A DNA stretch of 64,000 bases from Undaria pinnatifida (taxonomy: Eukaryota; Sar; Phaeophyceae; Laminariales; Alariaceae). The stretch lies in contig JABAKD010000005.1 of the NCBI GenBank assembly GCA_012845835.1, forward strand, positions 7,861,473-7,925,472. Direction: 5' to 3'. Of the stretch, positions 23,734 through 34,338 are shown piece by piece (the first letter of the stretch is position 1; every line of letters starts with the position of its first letter). The position numbers were made by a program, and so were the translations under genes. The notes below the pieces were generated by a model. That model was given only the letters and a program-made list of their open reading frames with translations, was not told where the DNA came from and did no database searches.

Positions 23734-25879
23734 GCAGCAGCAGCAGCAGCAACGACAGCAGCAGCAGCAACAACAGCAGCAACAACAGCAGCAACAACAG
23801 CAACAACAGCAACTGCAACGATCGCCCCCTCCGCCTACCCCACCCCAACATCAATATCACCATCAACAGCAGCAACAATTAACACCACAACAACTTCAAC
23901 TGCAGCACCAACTACAACACCAACGACAACAACATGCCCCAGCAGAATTACAACATCATCGACGAATCAACTCATTTTTTCTACCGGGACAGATCACCCC
24001 AGTACAACAACCGTGGGAAAAAGCAGACGACGGCATAAACGTTGAGGCTGCTACTGCGATCGACCCAAGGTCTTACCGCCCTGCCACCTACATGGACGGA
24101 GTGGTAACAGGTTTAACAACCGGGTTCGGCGGTGCAGCTCTGAAAGAAGTGTTTCAGGATGACAGCCGGTTTATGCGACATTTGACGGCCAAGAGGGCGA
24201 GAAGAACAAGAGCGCCTTACCGCTGCGGGTGAGCATTCAAGAGGTTTTCATCGCAACGAGGCAGTTAGCATTCTCATGCCCTGTCTCTCTTTTGGGTGTG
24301 TTGCGTCTTCGTTCTTCAACCTTTCTCGCAGCCCACATGCTCCTCTGCAACACCTGCTTGACCTCTCCCGTCCCTTCCTTCCTTCCCTTCTTCCCTTCCC
24401 TCTCTCCCTCCTTCCCCGCCTGCCTGCGTTCCTCCCCCCCCTCCCCCCTTCTCTCTCTCTCTCTCTCTCCCTCCCTCCCTCCCTCCCTCCCCCGCCTCCT
24501 TAAATAGGCGTTGTGGTCAACTGAAAAACAACCACCGATGCCCCTTCAAAAACGGAGCCACAAACATCCGCACCATAGGGGTCCAGACCACTGCTCCTCC
24601 CGTAGGAACGATCTTCAATGCCCCCGAACCCCCCGCCCCGTCCGAATTAGGCCAGCTTATATTGCACTCCCGCCCCTACTTCGAGGCCCTCTCCAACCAC
24701 GACGAGCCTACGGGATCTTATGGACAAATGTCCACGGCATCACCCGGTGGTGGCAGTGTTGGCGGTGGTGGGGGTGGTGGTGATGTTGGTGGCGGTGGGA
24801 GTAGTGGTGGGGATGGGGGCGGGGGGGGTGGAGGTGGGGGCGGAGGTGGTGAGGGCCGACCTGGGGGTGGGGGTGTGAGTGGCCCGGAGACGAGCAGAGG
24901 GGGACAAGACCGAGCGGAGTACTTGCACGCCACCAGTGGCCAAGCGGGCGTGGGCACCCCTGTCCAACAAGAACGCCACCCTATATATGGTGACAGCAGT
25001 GGCGGCGGGAGCAGCGGTGGTGGTGGCAGCGGTGGCAGGGGGAGCGGTGGCGGGATATTCTCTCAGTGGAGGCTTGAGGCAGAGGCTCACCAGAGACCCT
25101 CCGTTGCGGGTTGGATCAGCAACCAGACTGACGTGGGTCCTCCTGCGGTGGTGGGCCAAGGGAGAGGGATGGGGGGGGGCTCGCCCCCGGGTAGTGCCTC
25201 CGCTTCTGCGTCTTCTGCTGTTGCTACGTCTGCGTCTGCTCTTGCTGCTGCCGCTGCTGCTGCTGTTTCTGCAGCAGCAGCGGTCTCCTCCACCCCCCGA
25301 GTCGAGCTCGGAGACCGAGGCGAGCGCGGGGGGGGGGGGGGCGCAAGCAGCTCGTTCGGCGCATCCCAGCCCCTACCTCCACCCCCGTCCCAACTCCAGG
25401 TTCCGTCTGGTCTGCAAGAGATGACGGCGTTATCATCGCCAACAGAGCTGGACCGTCCGGATGTTTACCGGTGGAGGCAGCAACTGGACGCGGCGGATAG
25501 AGGACGGGGAATGGGGGGAATAGGGGGGGTAGGAGTGGTGGGGGGGGTGGGGGGGGTGGGGGCTGTGGGGGGGGGGTCAGCAGTGGGGGGGGCAGGGGGG
25601 GGGGTGGATTCTACGGCGGTGGGGGCAGCGAGCATCTCGTTAACGCCACGACTTGAAGGTCTCGAAAGTGTGGTGTTTGCAGACGGATTTGCGAACACCC
25701 CGGGAGGAATCGGGCCCGGGGGGGGGATAGATTTCGACGATGGACACGCTTTTCCCGCTTTCCGGGGTGGTGGGGGGGGGGCGTCGGTAGAAAGAGAATC
25801 GGGTGGACCTGCGCCTCGAGCCAGTGGAGGCATGCCTCTCAAAAGGGGCCTAGAGGCCAAGGATTTCTTGGCAGAGTAA
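15722..25879 (+). CDS. Large poly-Gln/Gly-rich protein with Cys/His zinc-type motif (6 exons)
   Basis: Six exons join in phase to about 1,132 residues. From the N-terminus: an acidic, Thr/Ser-rich start; an Ala/Ser-rich block (about 26-118); a Pro/Ser/Asn-rich block (119-235); a segment with YDEFSGFPWLAPPHG (236-299); long poly-Gln tracts (about 307-324 and 438-562); a short conserved-looking part; CGRCGQLKNNHRC (675-687); then a Gly/Ser/Ala-rich C-terminus. The C-x2-C-x6-H-x-C spacing suggests a small zinc-binding motif. With the low-complexity tracts this fits a nuclear regulator, but no family is recognised. Small exons may be missed, and the last donor/stop is ambiguous. Confidence 0.7.
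16831..17110 (+). CDS. Poly-Q gene, exon 2
   Basis: Acceptor TGTTACAG; it starts DNKHPEHIDWDAD, then Ala-, Asn/Ser- and Ala-rich runs encoded by mixed codons (GCC/GCT/GCA, AGC/AAC). Donor GTAAGC after 17,110, phase 1, which matches the two leading bases of exon 3. A later GT after 17,130 would break the phase. Confidence 0.7.
18650..19500. repeat. Diverged tandem array, about 240-bp period
   Basis: Four units recognisable by (A)GCAGCATGA(G/C)(C/T)TT.AACGT, GAAAACCAAG, CTATGCA.G..GTCTAACTCC and TCGGTCTAATATCAATCTA landmarks (near 18,690, 18,930, 19,145 and 19,400). A fifth unit sits alone at 21,430-21,610. It lies in introns of the poly-Q gene. Confidence 0.7.
19531..19880 (+). CDS. Poly-Q gene, exon 3
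   Basis: Acceptor GTCGGCAG, donor GATGAG/GTAATG, phase 1 in and phase 0 out. Pro-rich, then Thr/Ala and Asn/Ser, ending in an acidic stretch (SREGDINNSN, IREEDDNSYS, EDGKDE). The part 19,385-19,500 just upstream belongs to a tandem array of about 240 bp. Confidence 0.7.
20139..20186. repeat. 10-bp tandem repeat ACCATACCGT
   Basis: About five units with one base change. It lies in intron 3 of the poly-Q gene model. Confidence 0.85.
21770..21961 (+). CDS. Poly-Q gene, exon 4
   Basis: Acceptor AACTATCAG, donor CAGCAG/GTATGG, phase 0 both ends. It encodes PEELVGSSQAAVGTAG and then YDEFSGFPWLAPPHG and FDANDYNQQ. The aromatic-rich middle is the least repetitive part of the N-terminal half and may be a short functional motif. 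Confidence 0.68.
22140..22760. repeat. Diverged tandem array, about 185-bp period
   Basis: Three units sharing GGCTCAACAG.GAAAGA.GACACCGGTTGCAA.GACATTTCAC and AGTTGGAAAAGG.TTA.CTGAGGAGA landmarks. It lies in intron 4 of the poly-Q gene. Confidence 0.7.
23099..24228 (+). CDS. Poly-Q gene, exon 5 (poly-glutamine)
   Basis: Acceptor CCGTGCAG, donor GCTGCGG/GTGAGC, phase 0 in and phase 2 out. Gln runs are encoded by mixed CAG/CAA, so the tract is conserved as protein rather than being a pure CAG expansion. After the Gln region a unique part holds INSFFLPGQITPVQQPWEKA, a segment VVTGLTTGFGGAALKEVF and a basic RHLTAKRARRTRAPYRC leading into the zinc-type motif. Confidence 0.8.
24360..24500. repeat. 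CT-rich tract before exon 6 acceptor
   Basis: CCTTCC, TCTCTC and CCCT runs end at the TTAAATAG acceptor and act as an unusually long polypyrimidine tract. Frames across it are artefacts. Confidence 0.8.
24508..25879 (+). CDS. Poly-Q gene, exon 6 (Gly-rich C-terminus)
   Basis: Acceptor TTAAATAG after a long CT-rich tract; the first base completes Gly 676. It opens RCGQLKNNHRCPFKNGA, then FEALSNHDEPTGSYGQ, followed by Gly/Ser- and Ala-rich blocks and ends GLEAKDFLAE, TAA (25,877-25,879). The bases around the stop (AGA/GTAAGC) also look like a donor, so the gene may continue. Joining in phase to exon 5 restores the Cys/His motif, which supports the intron. Confidence 0.75.
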
Positions 25880-28250
25880 GCGGTAAGAAGCACGCGGGAT
25901 AACGGGAGCAGAGTGCTGAGGGTGTAATACTCGTATTATGCACGGTCGCAGTCCCGTAGGACCGCAGACCCTCGCGTGCCTACAATGCCGGGACGGAGCA
26001 CGTCGGATTTTCACCGACCAGGCAGACCTTGCTTGCACTAAACACGAAAGCGCCGTGAGGCATTTAGTGAGTTGCGTGGGAGGTTCGTCTTGTCGGTGGT
26101 GTCACGCTGTTGATACAATCTCAGAGAGTGAACCTAGGTAGGTTGGGGCGGGGGTGGGGGTGGGGGTGGGATAGGAAAAGGTGTGGTGGGGATGGGGTGG
26201 GGTTGGTGCGGAAATAGTTGGTTTTATTTTATTTTACGGTTTTTGACGGCCGTTGACTCAACTTTTATTGTTTATTTGTCGGCCGAAAAATTATTCGGTG
26301 TAGTCGGTGTACTCAGGATTTTTTCGGTGTGGTTTTGGAGGCTGCCGTCGGTAGTTGACCTGTTAATCGATTACTTCGGAAGGAAGTGCGGCGCAATTGA
26401 GATTATTGATTTGTTTTTGTGCAAAAGTTTCGGAAATTGCGCTCGTCAGTTGTACTATTGTATTCCCGCGGTATAGCTGTCTTTACACGCGCGAAATACT
26501 GACTTAAGGATGTTGTTCGTCGTTTGTTATGTGTGTGTTGTGTGTTGTGTGTTGTTTGTTGCTTTGTTTTTTCCTGTTTGTTAGTGCTGCTGTTGTGGAT
26601 CATCATCGCTATGACATCAATACCGGCCGGATAACTTGCGTATCGTACCGAGGAAGGGCTTTATCTGTCTGTGCGTGCCATTAGAGGCGTGCTGTGTGGG
26701 GGGCTCGTCCAAAAGGAACCGGGCGTTATTACTCCATTATTTATGCTACGACTATGATGTACATGTTTAGTATTTTACCGTACGAGCAAGGTTGCTTGCT
26801 TTGTGTTTATTACGGTTTCACACGCTAGACCAGTCGTTCATTTGTTGTGCTGAGTACCGTCGTCATCATTGAGTGTAAGAGTATCAGGGATCGCGGTGCT
26901 CAAGCCCGAAATGGCGTGAGCGAATGGCTTTTTTATGACATTGTTACAAACGCGGCAGCTGTGAGTGAAATCGATTCATTTGTCGACACTCAGCTTTGCA
27001 GGCTGCATGATGCGTCGGCGTGACTTTACAACTTTTTAGTTTAGGTTTATGCTGTGGATACAAAAGAGGGAGGGACGGGGGGGTGGTTCGGGCGGGGGCG
27101 GGGGGGGTGGTTCGGGCGGGGGCGGGGGGGGGGGGTACGGTAATCAAAAGGAAAGCAGACACTGCAGAACGGAACAGGATGACATGGCCTGATGATGTGG
27201 TGGGTCGCGGGTTGCTACATTCTTCCCGTAATTAAGCATCGTTTTCGTCGCGATTTGTACGGGCACTACAATAGTGGGTGCATGTATTGTTAGCGCGGGT
27301 GGGCTCCGCTGTAGTCTGCCTCGGGTCTCTCTGCTCAGAAAATACGGTTCAGAAATAGATTATCATGTTTTTTCTTCAGTAATTTTTTGTTTTCGCGATG
27401 CTATGTTTTGTTTTTTTTTGTTTTTTTTTCTTCTGGGCAGCAGAATGGAGAGGCTTGCCACACTCTGTCCTAGTATAATTAACCATGAAGGCGTTGAGGA
27501 GTTTTTACACACGAACGAACCGGGAGGAAGGCGGGGGTTGGTTCAACAAATTACAAGAAAAACGTATTTTTATCATTGCACGGAAATAGGATTGGCGAAG
27601 AGAAAAACGGTACGCGATCGCTGTGCTTGTATGTTCTGCATACAGCGCACGGTCTGTTGCTTTGCGTGGACCCAAGTCGTTTTGGAATTATTGCGTTGAT
27701 GTACTGCTGGTGCTAACAGCACAACGCCGATTCATCTCATCGTGTGCTTTCCCGACTATCCAAGCGCCTCCGCAAGCAAGCAGCAAGTAACAAGGCCGTG
27801 GGTCAATGCAATGTCCCTCTAGCTTTTTAGAGCGCGTATTAAACCGAGTTGATCGAGGATGGTTGCGCGCACCCCGCTCCCTCCAATCTTCTGTCACCCA
27901 CGCTCGTATTTCCATTCGTCTGCACTTCTGCCTTTGGCCCAAAGAGCGCCACCTTTCAACGTCAACACCAGTCTATCTTCCTCCTCCTACGCGGAAATCG
28001 TCCATGCTTAATTCCCACATAACAAGTCCAGGCTAAGAGAAATAAGAACCTTCAAGTATTTATCTTGAAAACAGTGTGCAACACACTCATAAGAAAGCCA
28101 CCCCAAGCCAGGACACCAAGAAATATCCCCGCGTTGGACTCGTGCTACGATAGAGGTCATAGTATATATATCTATATATATACGCGTGCTACGATAGAGG
28201 TGCACCACATTTTTTCTTAATACTACCCCTCACTTTCGGAGGTCAAGACA
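25880..28250. other. Gene-free region after the poly-Q gene, possible 3' UTR
   Basis: Mostly T-rich, non-repetitive sequence with few stops-free stretches; the 141-codon + frame at 27,274-27,699 has no recognisable domain. About 25,965-26,090 is a dispersed repeat (copy at 46,105-46,240, both with ACCGACCAGGCAGAC). G-rich runs are at 26,148-26,175 and 27,070-27,136. Paired CGTGCTACGATAGAGGT motifs occur at 28,138 and 28,183. Confidence 0.4.
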
Positions 28251-29189
28251 TGTCCTTCTTAAAACCTAAAAACTGATTTGTTGGAGGAAAACAAAGCTGA
28301 CAGACCGGACGAAAAACCCCACGGCCTAGGTGCAGGACGAGAATCATGCAAAACAAATGGCCTAGTTCGGACGATCTTGGGATTAGGAGCCCCGTCATTC
28401 AAAAACCATGTTCGCCCAAAAAAGGTATAGCTCTATCGTACCACGCGTCTTCATCTCAAATCCAGTGTAGAACACACTCTTATCCCACGTAAGAAGTTCA
28501 GGCTCGTGGGCCAGAGAAACCGGAAGCCCCCACGCGTTAACCTTGAGGTGTAGAAAACACTATTTCCCACGTAAAGGAGTCGGGGCTCGGCCAGGGTTCC
28601 CGTAAGCAATCTAGGCTAAGCCGGGATTTCTGTTTCTTATAATTCTTCATAATAAAAGTTATTATATTTCTTACATCCAGATGTCGATTAGTATTCCTGT
28701 TTCTTACCGTTTCTTATCTAGGTGTCGTTTAGGATTCCTTTTTCTTACTTTGTGTACTTACAGTACGCAAAAAAAAGTAGAAGTAAAAATCGCTCCGCTC
28801 AATCGTCTTGTGTCAACTCGTGAGGTCGACACAGCCAGAACTGACTGCTGGTAGTGCCCTCCCTCGTCGGTGTCTGCAATATACCGTGACACGCAAGATA
28901 CCAGACCCCTCGGACGGAAAACCGAGGCTATCTCCTCTAGAAAAGAGATGGGCACACACAACGAAAACGGTCGCTTTGGAAAGGTCTCGCTGAGCAAAAC
29001 CTGCCCCAAGAGGCATCGCTCGGCGATAGCACTCCCCCCCTATGTCGAGAAGATCAGCTTTGAAATGGATCCATGGGCGTGCGTTATCTTGCGAGTTATA
29101 CGGTGTGCACATGCGTATACGCAAGCATCGTCCCGCTCAACCGTGTGTCAAGCCACGCATGCGACAATAACTACAATGACCCCCCCCCG

Positions 29190-29275
29190 GGTACTCCGTC
29201 TCGAAAGAAATGCGTGGTCAACAGCCAAATGACGAAGGCAAGCAACCGATTTGTACCTGCCCCCCTCCCCCCCCC
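29190..29275 (+). mobile_element. Short dispersed element with poly-C end
   Basis: Contains GTCTCGAAAG.AATGCGTGGTCAA...CAAATGAC and runs into a C-rich tail. Copies: 42,515-42,595, 42,815-42,900, 43,595-43,690, 43,700-43,780 (all +) and 55,995-56,090 (-). Several end TGAGTA(C/T)CCCCCCC. A related class at 57,770-57,830 and 62,072-62,140 shares only the ACTGAGTACCCC end. Confidence 0.65.
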
Positions 29276-29469
29276 GCGCGCGCCAGTACAGCCACAATAA
29301 AAAACACGCCCCACCCTACCCTTCCTACCCCGCCTCAAATATGATCGCGCCAGCAAAGCCAACAAACAATTGCTACGCGTCACCTTACCCTTCCCCCTCT
29401 CGCCTGAAACATGAAGGATGTTGGTTAGTATTATATGTATGGACGTCTAACACTTTTCAGTTTTTGGAG

Positions 29470-30460
29470 CTCTGATCCGTTAACACCCAATCCACGTTTA
29501 GAACCCCCCAATCCACGTTTAAAACCCCTCCCCCCCCCCCCAGTCCCCAAAAGGAATGCCGTCGCGCTAGTAGAATTTGGTAAGAGCTCCAACCACACTT
29601 CACCCCCACTTCACCCCCCGCCCCTCGGAAGAAATGCCTCCACACGGGTAGAAACCAAGCACCATTCGTATAAATAGTGAACAAGTACCATTCGTATGAA
29701 TGGCAATAGTTTCGACCCCACTCCTTAACCCCCTCCGCTCATTAGAGTACCGGGCACTATTCATAGAAATAGCAGTGTCAACCCCACCGCTTCACACACC
29801 CCCTCCCTCACAAAGGAGATTCCCACACAAAAAGAAACCCGGTACTGTTCATAGAATAGCAGAGTTTCAACCGTTCAGCCCCATTCCTTCACGCCCCCCC
29901 CCCCTCCCCCCTCACAAGGTTACACCCCCACAAAATCGAAACCAAGTGATATATTCATAAATGAGGCCAGTAGAGATTCAATGCCAGCCGTCCACGTCCC
30001 CTCCCTCCTCGCAACGAAGGCCTCCACACGAGTAGGAACCAAGTGTTATCCATAAAAATCGTAGAACTCCACCCCGTCGATACACCCCCTCGACAAGGAA
30101 CGCCTACACACGGGTAGAAAACAAGCATAATTCATGTAATGCCTGCATAATGTTTTAACCCCACTCTTTCACCCACCCCCCCATGCAAGAAATCCCACCA
30201 CACAAGTAGAATCTAGGTACTTTTTTTTCCCCTTTTTTGTTTTTGTATCCTCCGGCGGATGGGGGAAAATAAACGTCAAGCTCACCACGCTTCCACGTGT
30301 TATCAAACATCTCGCGTGTCAATTTTTAACTCAATTGTATTCGCAATCCAGCGATCGCTAGCTGGCGTACCCTTCAGGTCCCGTGTTCGCAACAGCACGC
30401 ACTAAGTGCTATCCAAATACCAGGTATAAATAGCAGAGTCCCATCCCGACAAACCACCAC
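29470..30460. repeat. Tandem array of about 100-bp units, split by a SINE
   Basis: Roughly eight units recognisable by '(T)ATTCATA.AAATAG(C)AG.GT.(A)ACCCCA' and 'GAAA(C)CAAG' separated by C-rich parts. A diverged reverse-oriented SINE (30,235-30,385) interrupts the array, and a further unit follows (30,395-30,450), so the array is older than that insertion. Confidence 0.65.
30235..30385 (-). mobile_element. Diverged SINE fragment (tRNA-Arg SINE family)
   Basis: TCCTCCGGCGGATGGGGGAA after a T-run, CTTCCACGTG and AGCTGGCGTACCCTTC align with 6,033-6,170. It is more diverged than the 6 kb and 10 kb copies, so older. Confidence 0.8.
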
Positions 30461-30669
30461 CACCATTTGGGGAGTTGAGATGATGGTGGCAAGCTGACGA
30501 TTTACAGCATCATCCTTACGAAGCAGCCCTTTCTGTCGGGTCCGAAGAAAATCGACGCAGGGAGTTCGTCATGATCTCAGCATGATAATATTTTTCTTGT
30601 ACTGCTTTTCAAGCTCTACATACGAGACGGTCGATAAATCCACACTTTTCGGGGTGGGGGGGGGGTCAG

Positions 30670-30890
30670 GGCTTTTCACTTGGCCGGGTCACTTCTCGCG
30701 GGTTGGGTCGCGTTGGGTCAGGGTGACTCGACCCGACCCGTGACATTTTCAAACCTCGACCCGCGACCCGCGACCCGACCCGACCCGACCCGACCCGTGA
30801 GATTGGGAACACCTCTTGACCCGAGCCGACTCGACCCGGGGGTTTTTCCGGGGCGGGTCATGACCCGTGAAAAGCCTTGACCTTTTTTCA
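30670..30890. repeat. GGGTC/GACCC-rich element, second copy
   Basis: Same motif order as 5,085-5,280 (GGGTCACTTCT, GGGTCAGG.TGAC, runs of GACCC, CGTGAGA, GGGTCATGACCCGTGAAA). GGGTCATGACCC at 30,856-30,867 is a perfect palindrome. Confidence 0.7.
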
Positions 30891-31339
30891 GATCTCTGCA
30901 CCTGGGCCCCAAAAAGGATAAAATACACTATAGCTGCTTATAGGTGCACAACACATTTAATTGTACAGGTATGTTAACGATTGTCCCCGACGCCTCAAAG
31001 GGAACCATTTTTTTTTTTCATTTCGACATTCGCATGGAGCCCGCGACACCAGAATGCTGGAAAATCCTGCATCTCGAGCTCGCGACATCCTCTTGAGACC
31101 GCTCCCTTTGTGGCCATCGACTCCGGCGCCCTGCCCTCGCCGTGGCCCCCTCGGAGCGTGTGCCGCCTCCAACACCGAGGGGGGGAACTCCCGCAAAGGC
31201 ATTATCCGAGGAATAACTACATATCATAGACTCCATTACTGCGGCTGCACCAAAAAGGTGCGAAAGCCTGGCAAAAGCAAGGAGGATGATTACCCTTCAA
31301 GAATGGAACATCAAGGCCGTCACAATTGATAGTCGTGGT

Positions 31340-32265
31340 CGACGGTTCATGTTACAGCGGTGGTATCCTTATCGTGCTGGTATGTGCCAGGCAGCCATAC
31401 CGGCATTGGACCGGACTCCGGCACTATTGGGAATAGTACACACCAGGGTATACTGGTACTAGCAGAGTGGGTTCCAGGCGTGCACAGCGACGTCACCGGC
31501 ACTACCCAACCGGCACTATAGAGGAACCACTAATGGACTGCGATCCATATCTTGGATCGGTACTTTCCGCCGCCGGGGAAACAGGCTGCACAAAAACGCT
31601 CGAATTTGCAATGCACGAATGTGGCGAAACTCGGTTGCTTGCCTCCCTGCCCCCCCCCTCCCCCGCCCCCCCCACCCCCCCCTTACGTATCGCCCCTCCA
31701 CCCCCCCCCCCCCCCTTAACAAACCCCCTCCCGCCCCCAAACAAGATATAAAAACAAACCACGTATTCCACAATCGCAGGCACAAGAAAAACACAAAACA
31801 CAAACAACGAAAAAGTTACCTCGATGACAAGACAATAACGGGGTTAACAGTCCAACCCCGTGGTTATTCTACTGTAAAATCAAAGCACTATTGCACATTT
31901 TCCCTTTTCTTGCACACCACTTCAGCTCAACCCGTTCACTATTGCAATAACACACACACCGCACGAAAAAAAATCAAGCAGTTCGTTCCCCCCAAAAAGC
32001 GTTGGCCCGGCTCCTAACCACTGCAGGAACGATCCAACTCTAAATTCAAGTAGTTTTTCCACAAAAAACGTTGGTGTGGTTCTTAGTCCTTCTAGAACAT
32101 TACAAAATCGTTAATCCACAGTACCTCCAGCTAGATTCTCCTGCAAACCGTGGGTCCGGTTCTTAATGGGGTATAACTGTTGGCTGGCAAAAAACAGCCG
32201 AGGCATCTCTCTGCCCTCCCACACAGCAGGGCAAATACGTTTCGCACCCGAAAACAAACAACGAT
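31340..32265. other. Intergenic, no gene recognised
   Basis: Contains a dispersed-repeat copy (31,370-31,520), a C-run region (31,650-31,740) and AC-rich sequence. Short frames near 31,000-31,320 on both strands have no recognisable domain. Confidence 0.4.
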
Positions 32266-32269
32266 TAGA

Positions 32270-33330
32270 TGGTCGAAACGCCAACCTCACCACAAAACTA
32301 CGCCAAGGCCAGGTCCCGCTCGGTGCTCATAACATTGCCAACGAAACAATCGAAACCCCGTTTTCGCTCGCGTTTCCACTCCTCCAACAGCCAAGGCCTC
32401 TCTCTCCCCCACGTTTCACAAAGCAGGGCAAACATATTCGATCTTGAAAACAATCATTGCATTGCCGACACGTCAAACTCGACAAAATTGTACGCCCGGG
32501 TGCCGCTTGGTGCCCACAACAACGCCAACGAAACACTGGAAACCCCGATGTTGCTCGCGTCCCCACCCCCCAACACAGCCAAGGGCTCTCTCCCTAACGC
32601 AAAGCAGAACAAAGATATCCCCACTCGGAAACAAACAACCACTGGATTGCTAAAACGTCAAACTCGACAAAAAAGTACGCCCCTGTCTTGCTTGGTGCCC
32701 GCAATAACGCCAACAAAAGAATGGAAACCCCGACTTTGCTCGCGTCTCCACCTCCCCAACAACCAAGGCCTCTCTCTCCCCCGCCTTACACAAAAAGTGG
32801 ACAACCAGGTTCAAACCCGAAAACAACCTCCGATCAAATTGCCGAAACGCCAAAGTCGACAAAAAAGTACGCCGCTGTCTCGCTCGGCGCCCACAACAAC
32901 GCCAGCGAAATAATCGAAACCCTGACTTGCTCGCGTCTCCACTCTCTCAAAGAGTCATGGCCTCCCTCTCCCTCCAAGTCAGGACAACCAAGTTCAAACC
33001 CGGAAACAAACAACGATTGAATTGCCGAAACGTCCAAGTCGGCAAAGATGTACTCCTGGGTCCAGCTCGGTGCCCACAATAACGCCAACGAAACAATCGA
33101 AACCCCGATTTTTCTCGCGTCTCCACACCCCCAACAGCCAAAGCCTCTCTCCCTCCCCCTACACCAAGCAGGACGACCACTTTCAAACCCGGAAACGAAC
33201 AACGATTGAATTGTGCAACACGACAAGTCGATACAAATATACCCAGGCCCCCGTCGGTGCCCATAATAACGCCACCGAAATACTTGAAAGCCCGTTTTCG
33301 CTTTCGTCGTTACCTCCTCAACCCCCACAC
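32270..33330. repeat. Six-unit tandem array, about 187-bp period
   Basis: Units are marked by GGTGCCCACAA(C/T)AACGCCAACGAAA.A.T(C)GAAACCC near 32,320, 32,508, 32,693, 32,885, 33,070 and 33,255, each followed by C-rich text and ...CGGAAACAAACAACGATTG. The long + frame (32,269-32,913) and - frames are products of the repeat. It lies just beyond the 3' end of the channel gene. Confidence 0.85.
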
Positions 33331-33389
33331 CCCGTTAGTTTGTGAGTGCGTTCTCTACTGTAATTACCGCGTAGGAAAGCCGAATGCTC

Positions 33390-34180
33390 ACATTAATAAT
33401 AATTTGAAAAAAGAAGGGAAAATAGGAGAAAAAAAATAAATATATATAGACTATATGCGAAGGAGGAGACAAGAAAGAAGACGACACGGTTAACACGCGA
33501 GAAACAAACAAAAAAAAGAAATATAATCAAATAAAGCAGCAAAAAATAACGAGAAAACCCAGAAAAAATATATATATGTATAAGCACAGAGACTACCGTC
33601 ATACCAACAACGGATATCACGGAAGACGTGAAAACATAAAAGACACGAAAAAAAAAGAGACACGAACAGCAAAAGACAAAGAAAACTCAGGGCAAGGGAA
33701 AATATACGGAAGCCGAAGAAAAATAAACGGAAAATACAAAGAAAAAGACGAGAAATACGCCAGACATCAAAAACAGAAAAAGCAGGTAACGAGGTACCAG
33801 TAGGTCAGGAACGTCTGATTTCCTTGCTCTCACTTTCCACACGATGAATTCCATGCTTCCGATCGCCACACTTTTTTGTCACTTTTTCCCTCTGTGCCGT
33901 CCCAAAAACGGAACACACGAAAACAACATAGAAGAAGGAAAAAAACAAGTGAAGCTATCACACGTGCTCGAATTTCCTAGTGCTCCATCTTCGCGAATCG
34001 ATTTCCACGCCTCCGATCTAGCTCTCGGAGTCGACGGCGCAACACATGCCAAACACACACGAAAAACAAGCGAGAAGAAAAAAACAAGAGACAAGGACGG
34101 ACAAACACCAAAAACACAAATAACAGGAAGAAAAAAAAGTCAAGAAAAGCGCGAGACAAGAGAGGCGTGATACGTTTGCA
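33390..34180. other. A-rich low complexity with two decayed copies of the last channel exon
   Basis: Strongly A-rich on the + strand with AT runs (33,440-33,460, 33,567-33,580). Two segments, about 33,830-33,870 and 33,985-34,035, echo the last channel exon (see that entry). Confidence 0.5.
33830..34035 (-). pseudogene. Two decayed copies of the last channel exon
   Basis: GATCGGAGGCGTGGAAATCG (near 34,015) and CGATCGGAAGCATGGAATTC (near 33,865) mirror TCGATTGGAGGAATGGAAGC of exon 22. Spacing is about 150-230 bp. Frames differ downstream. Confidence 0.62.
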
Positions 34181-34182
34181 GA

Positions 34183-34338
34183 TCACAAGTGCCCCACTTC
34201 CTCATCTTCAGTCTCCACGATCGCTTCCATTCCTCCAATCGAGTTTGCCGATCCGACACGATGGCGAAGGGGGGCAGACTCCGGCAGGGTAAACGTCCCG
34301 ATCGTGCTCGTGTCAATCCCGAGGGCCCGGCGCTGCGC
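34183..34338 (-). CDS. Channel exon 22: C-terminus
   Basis: Acceptor GGACGCAG, phase 0. AQRRALGIDTSTIGTFTLPE, then SANSIGGMEAIVETEDEEVG, ending HL and TGA (34,183-34,185). Two diverged copies of the SIGGMEAIVE segment follow at 33,985-34,035 and 33,830-33,870. Confidence 0.65.
   Translation of the reverse strand, partial: AQRRALGIDTSTIGTFTLPESAPLRHRVGSANSIGGMEAIVETEDEEVGHL

Noticed and set aside
23102-23878. Poly-Leu - strand frames
   Set aside because: Shadows of the poly-Gln exon on the + strand.
27274-27699. 141-codon + frame
   Set aside because: No motif, T-rich composition with low-complexity Phe/Leu run, no splice partner; could be 3' UTR.
32269-32913. 214-codon + strand frame
   Set aside because: It is the translation of the 187-bp tandem repeat; unit length is not a multiple of three and frames change between units.
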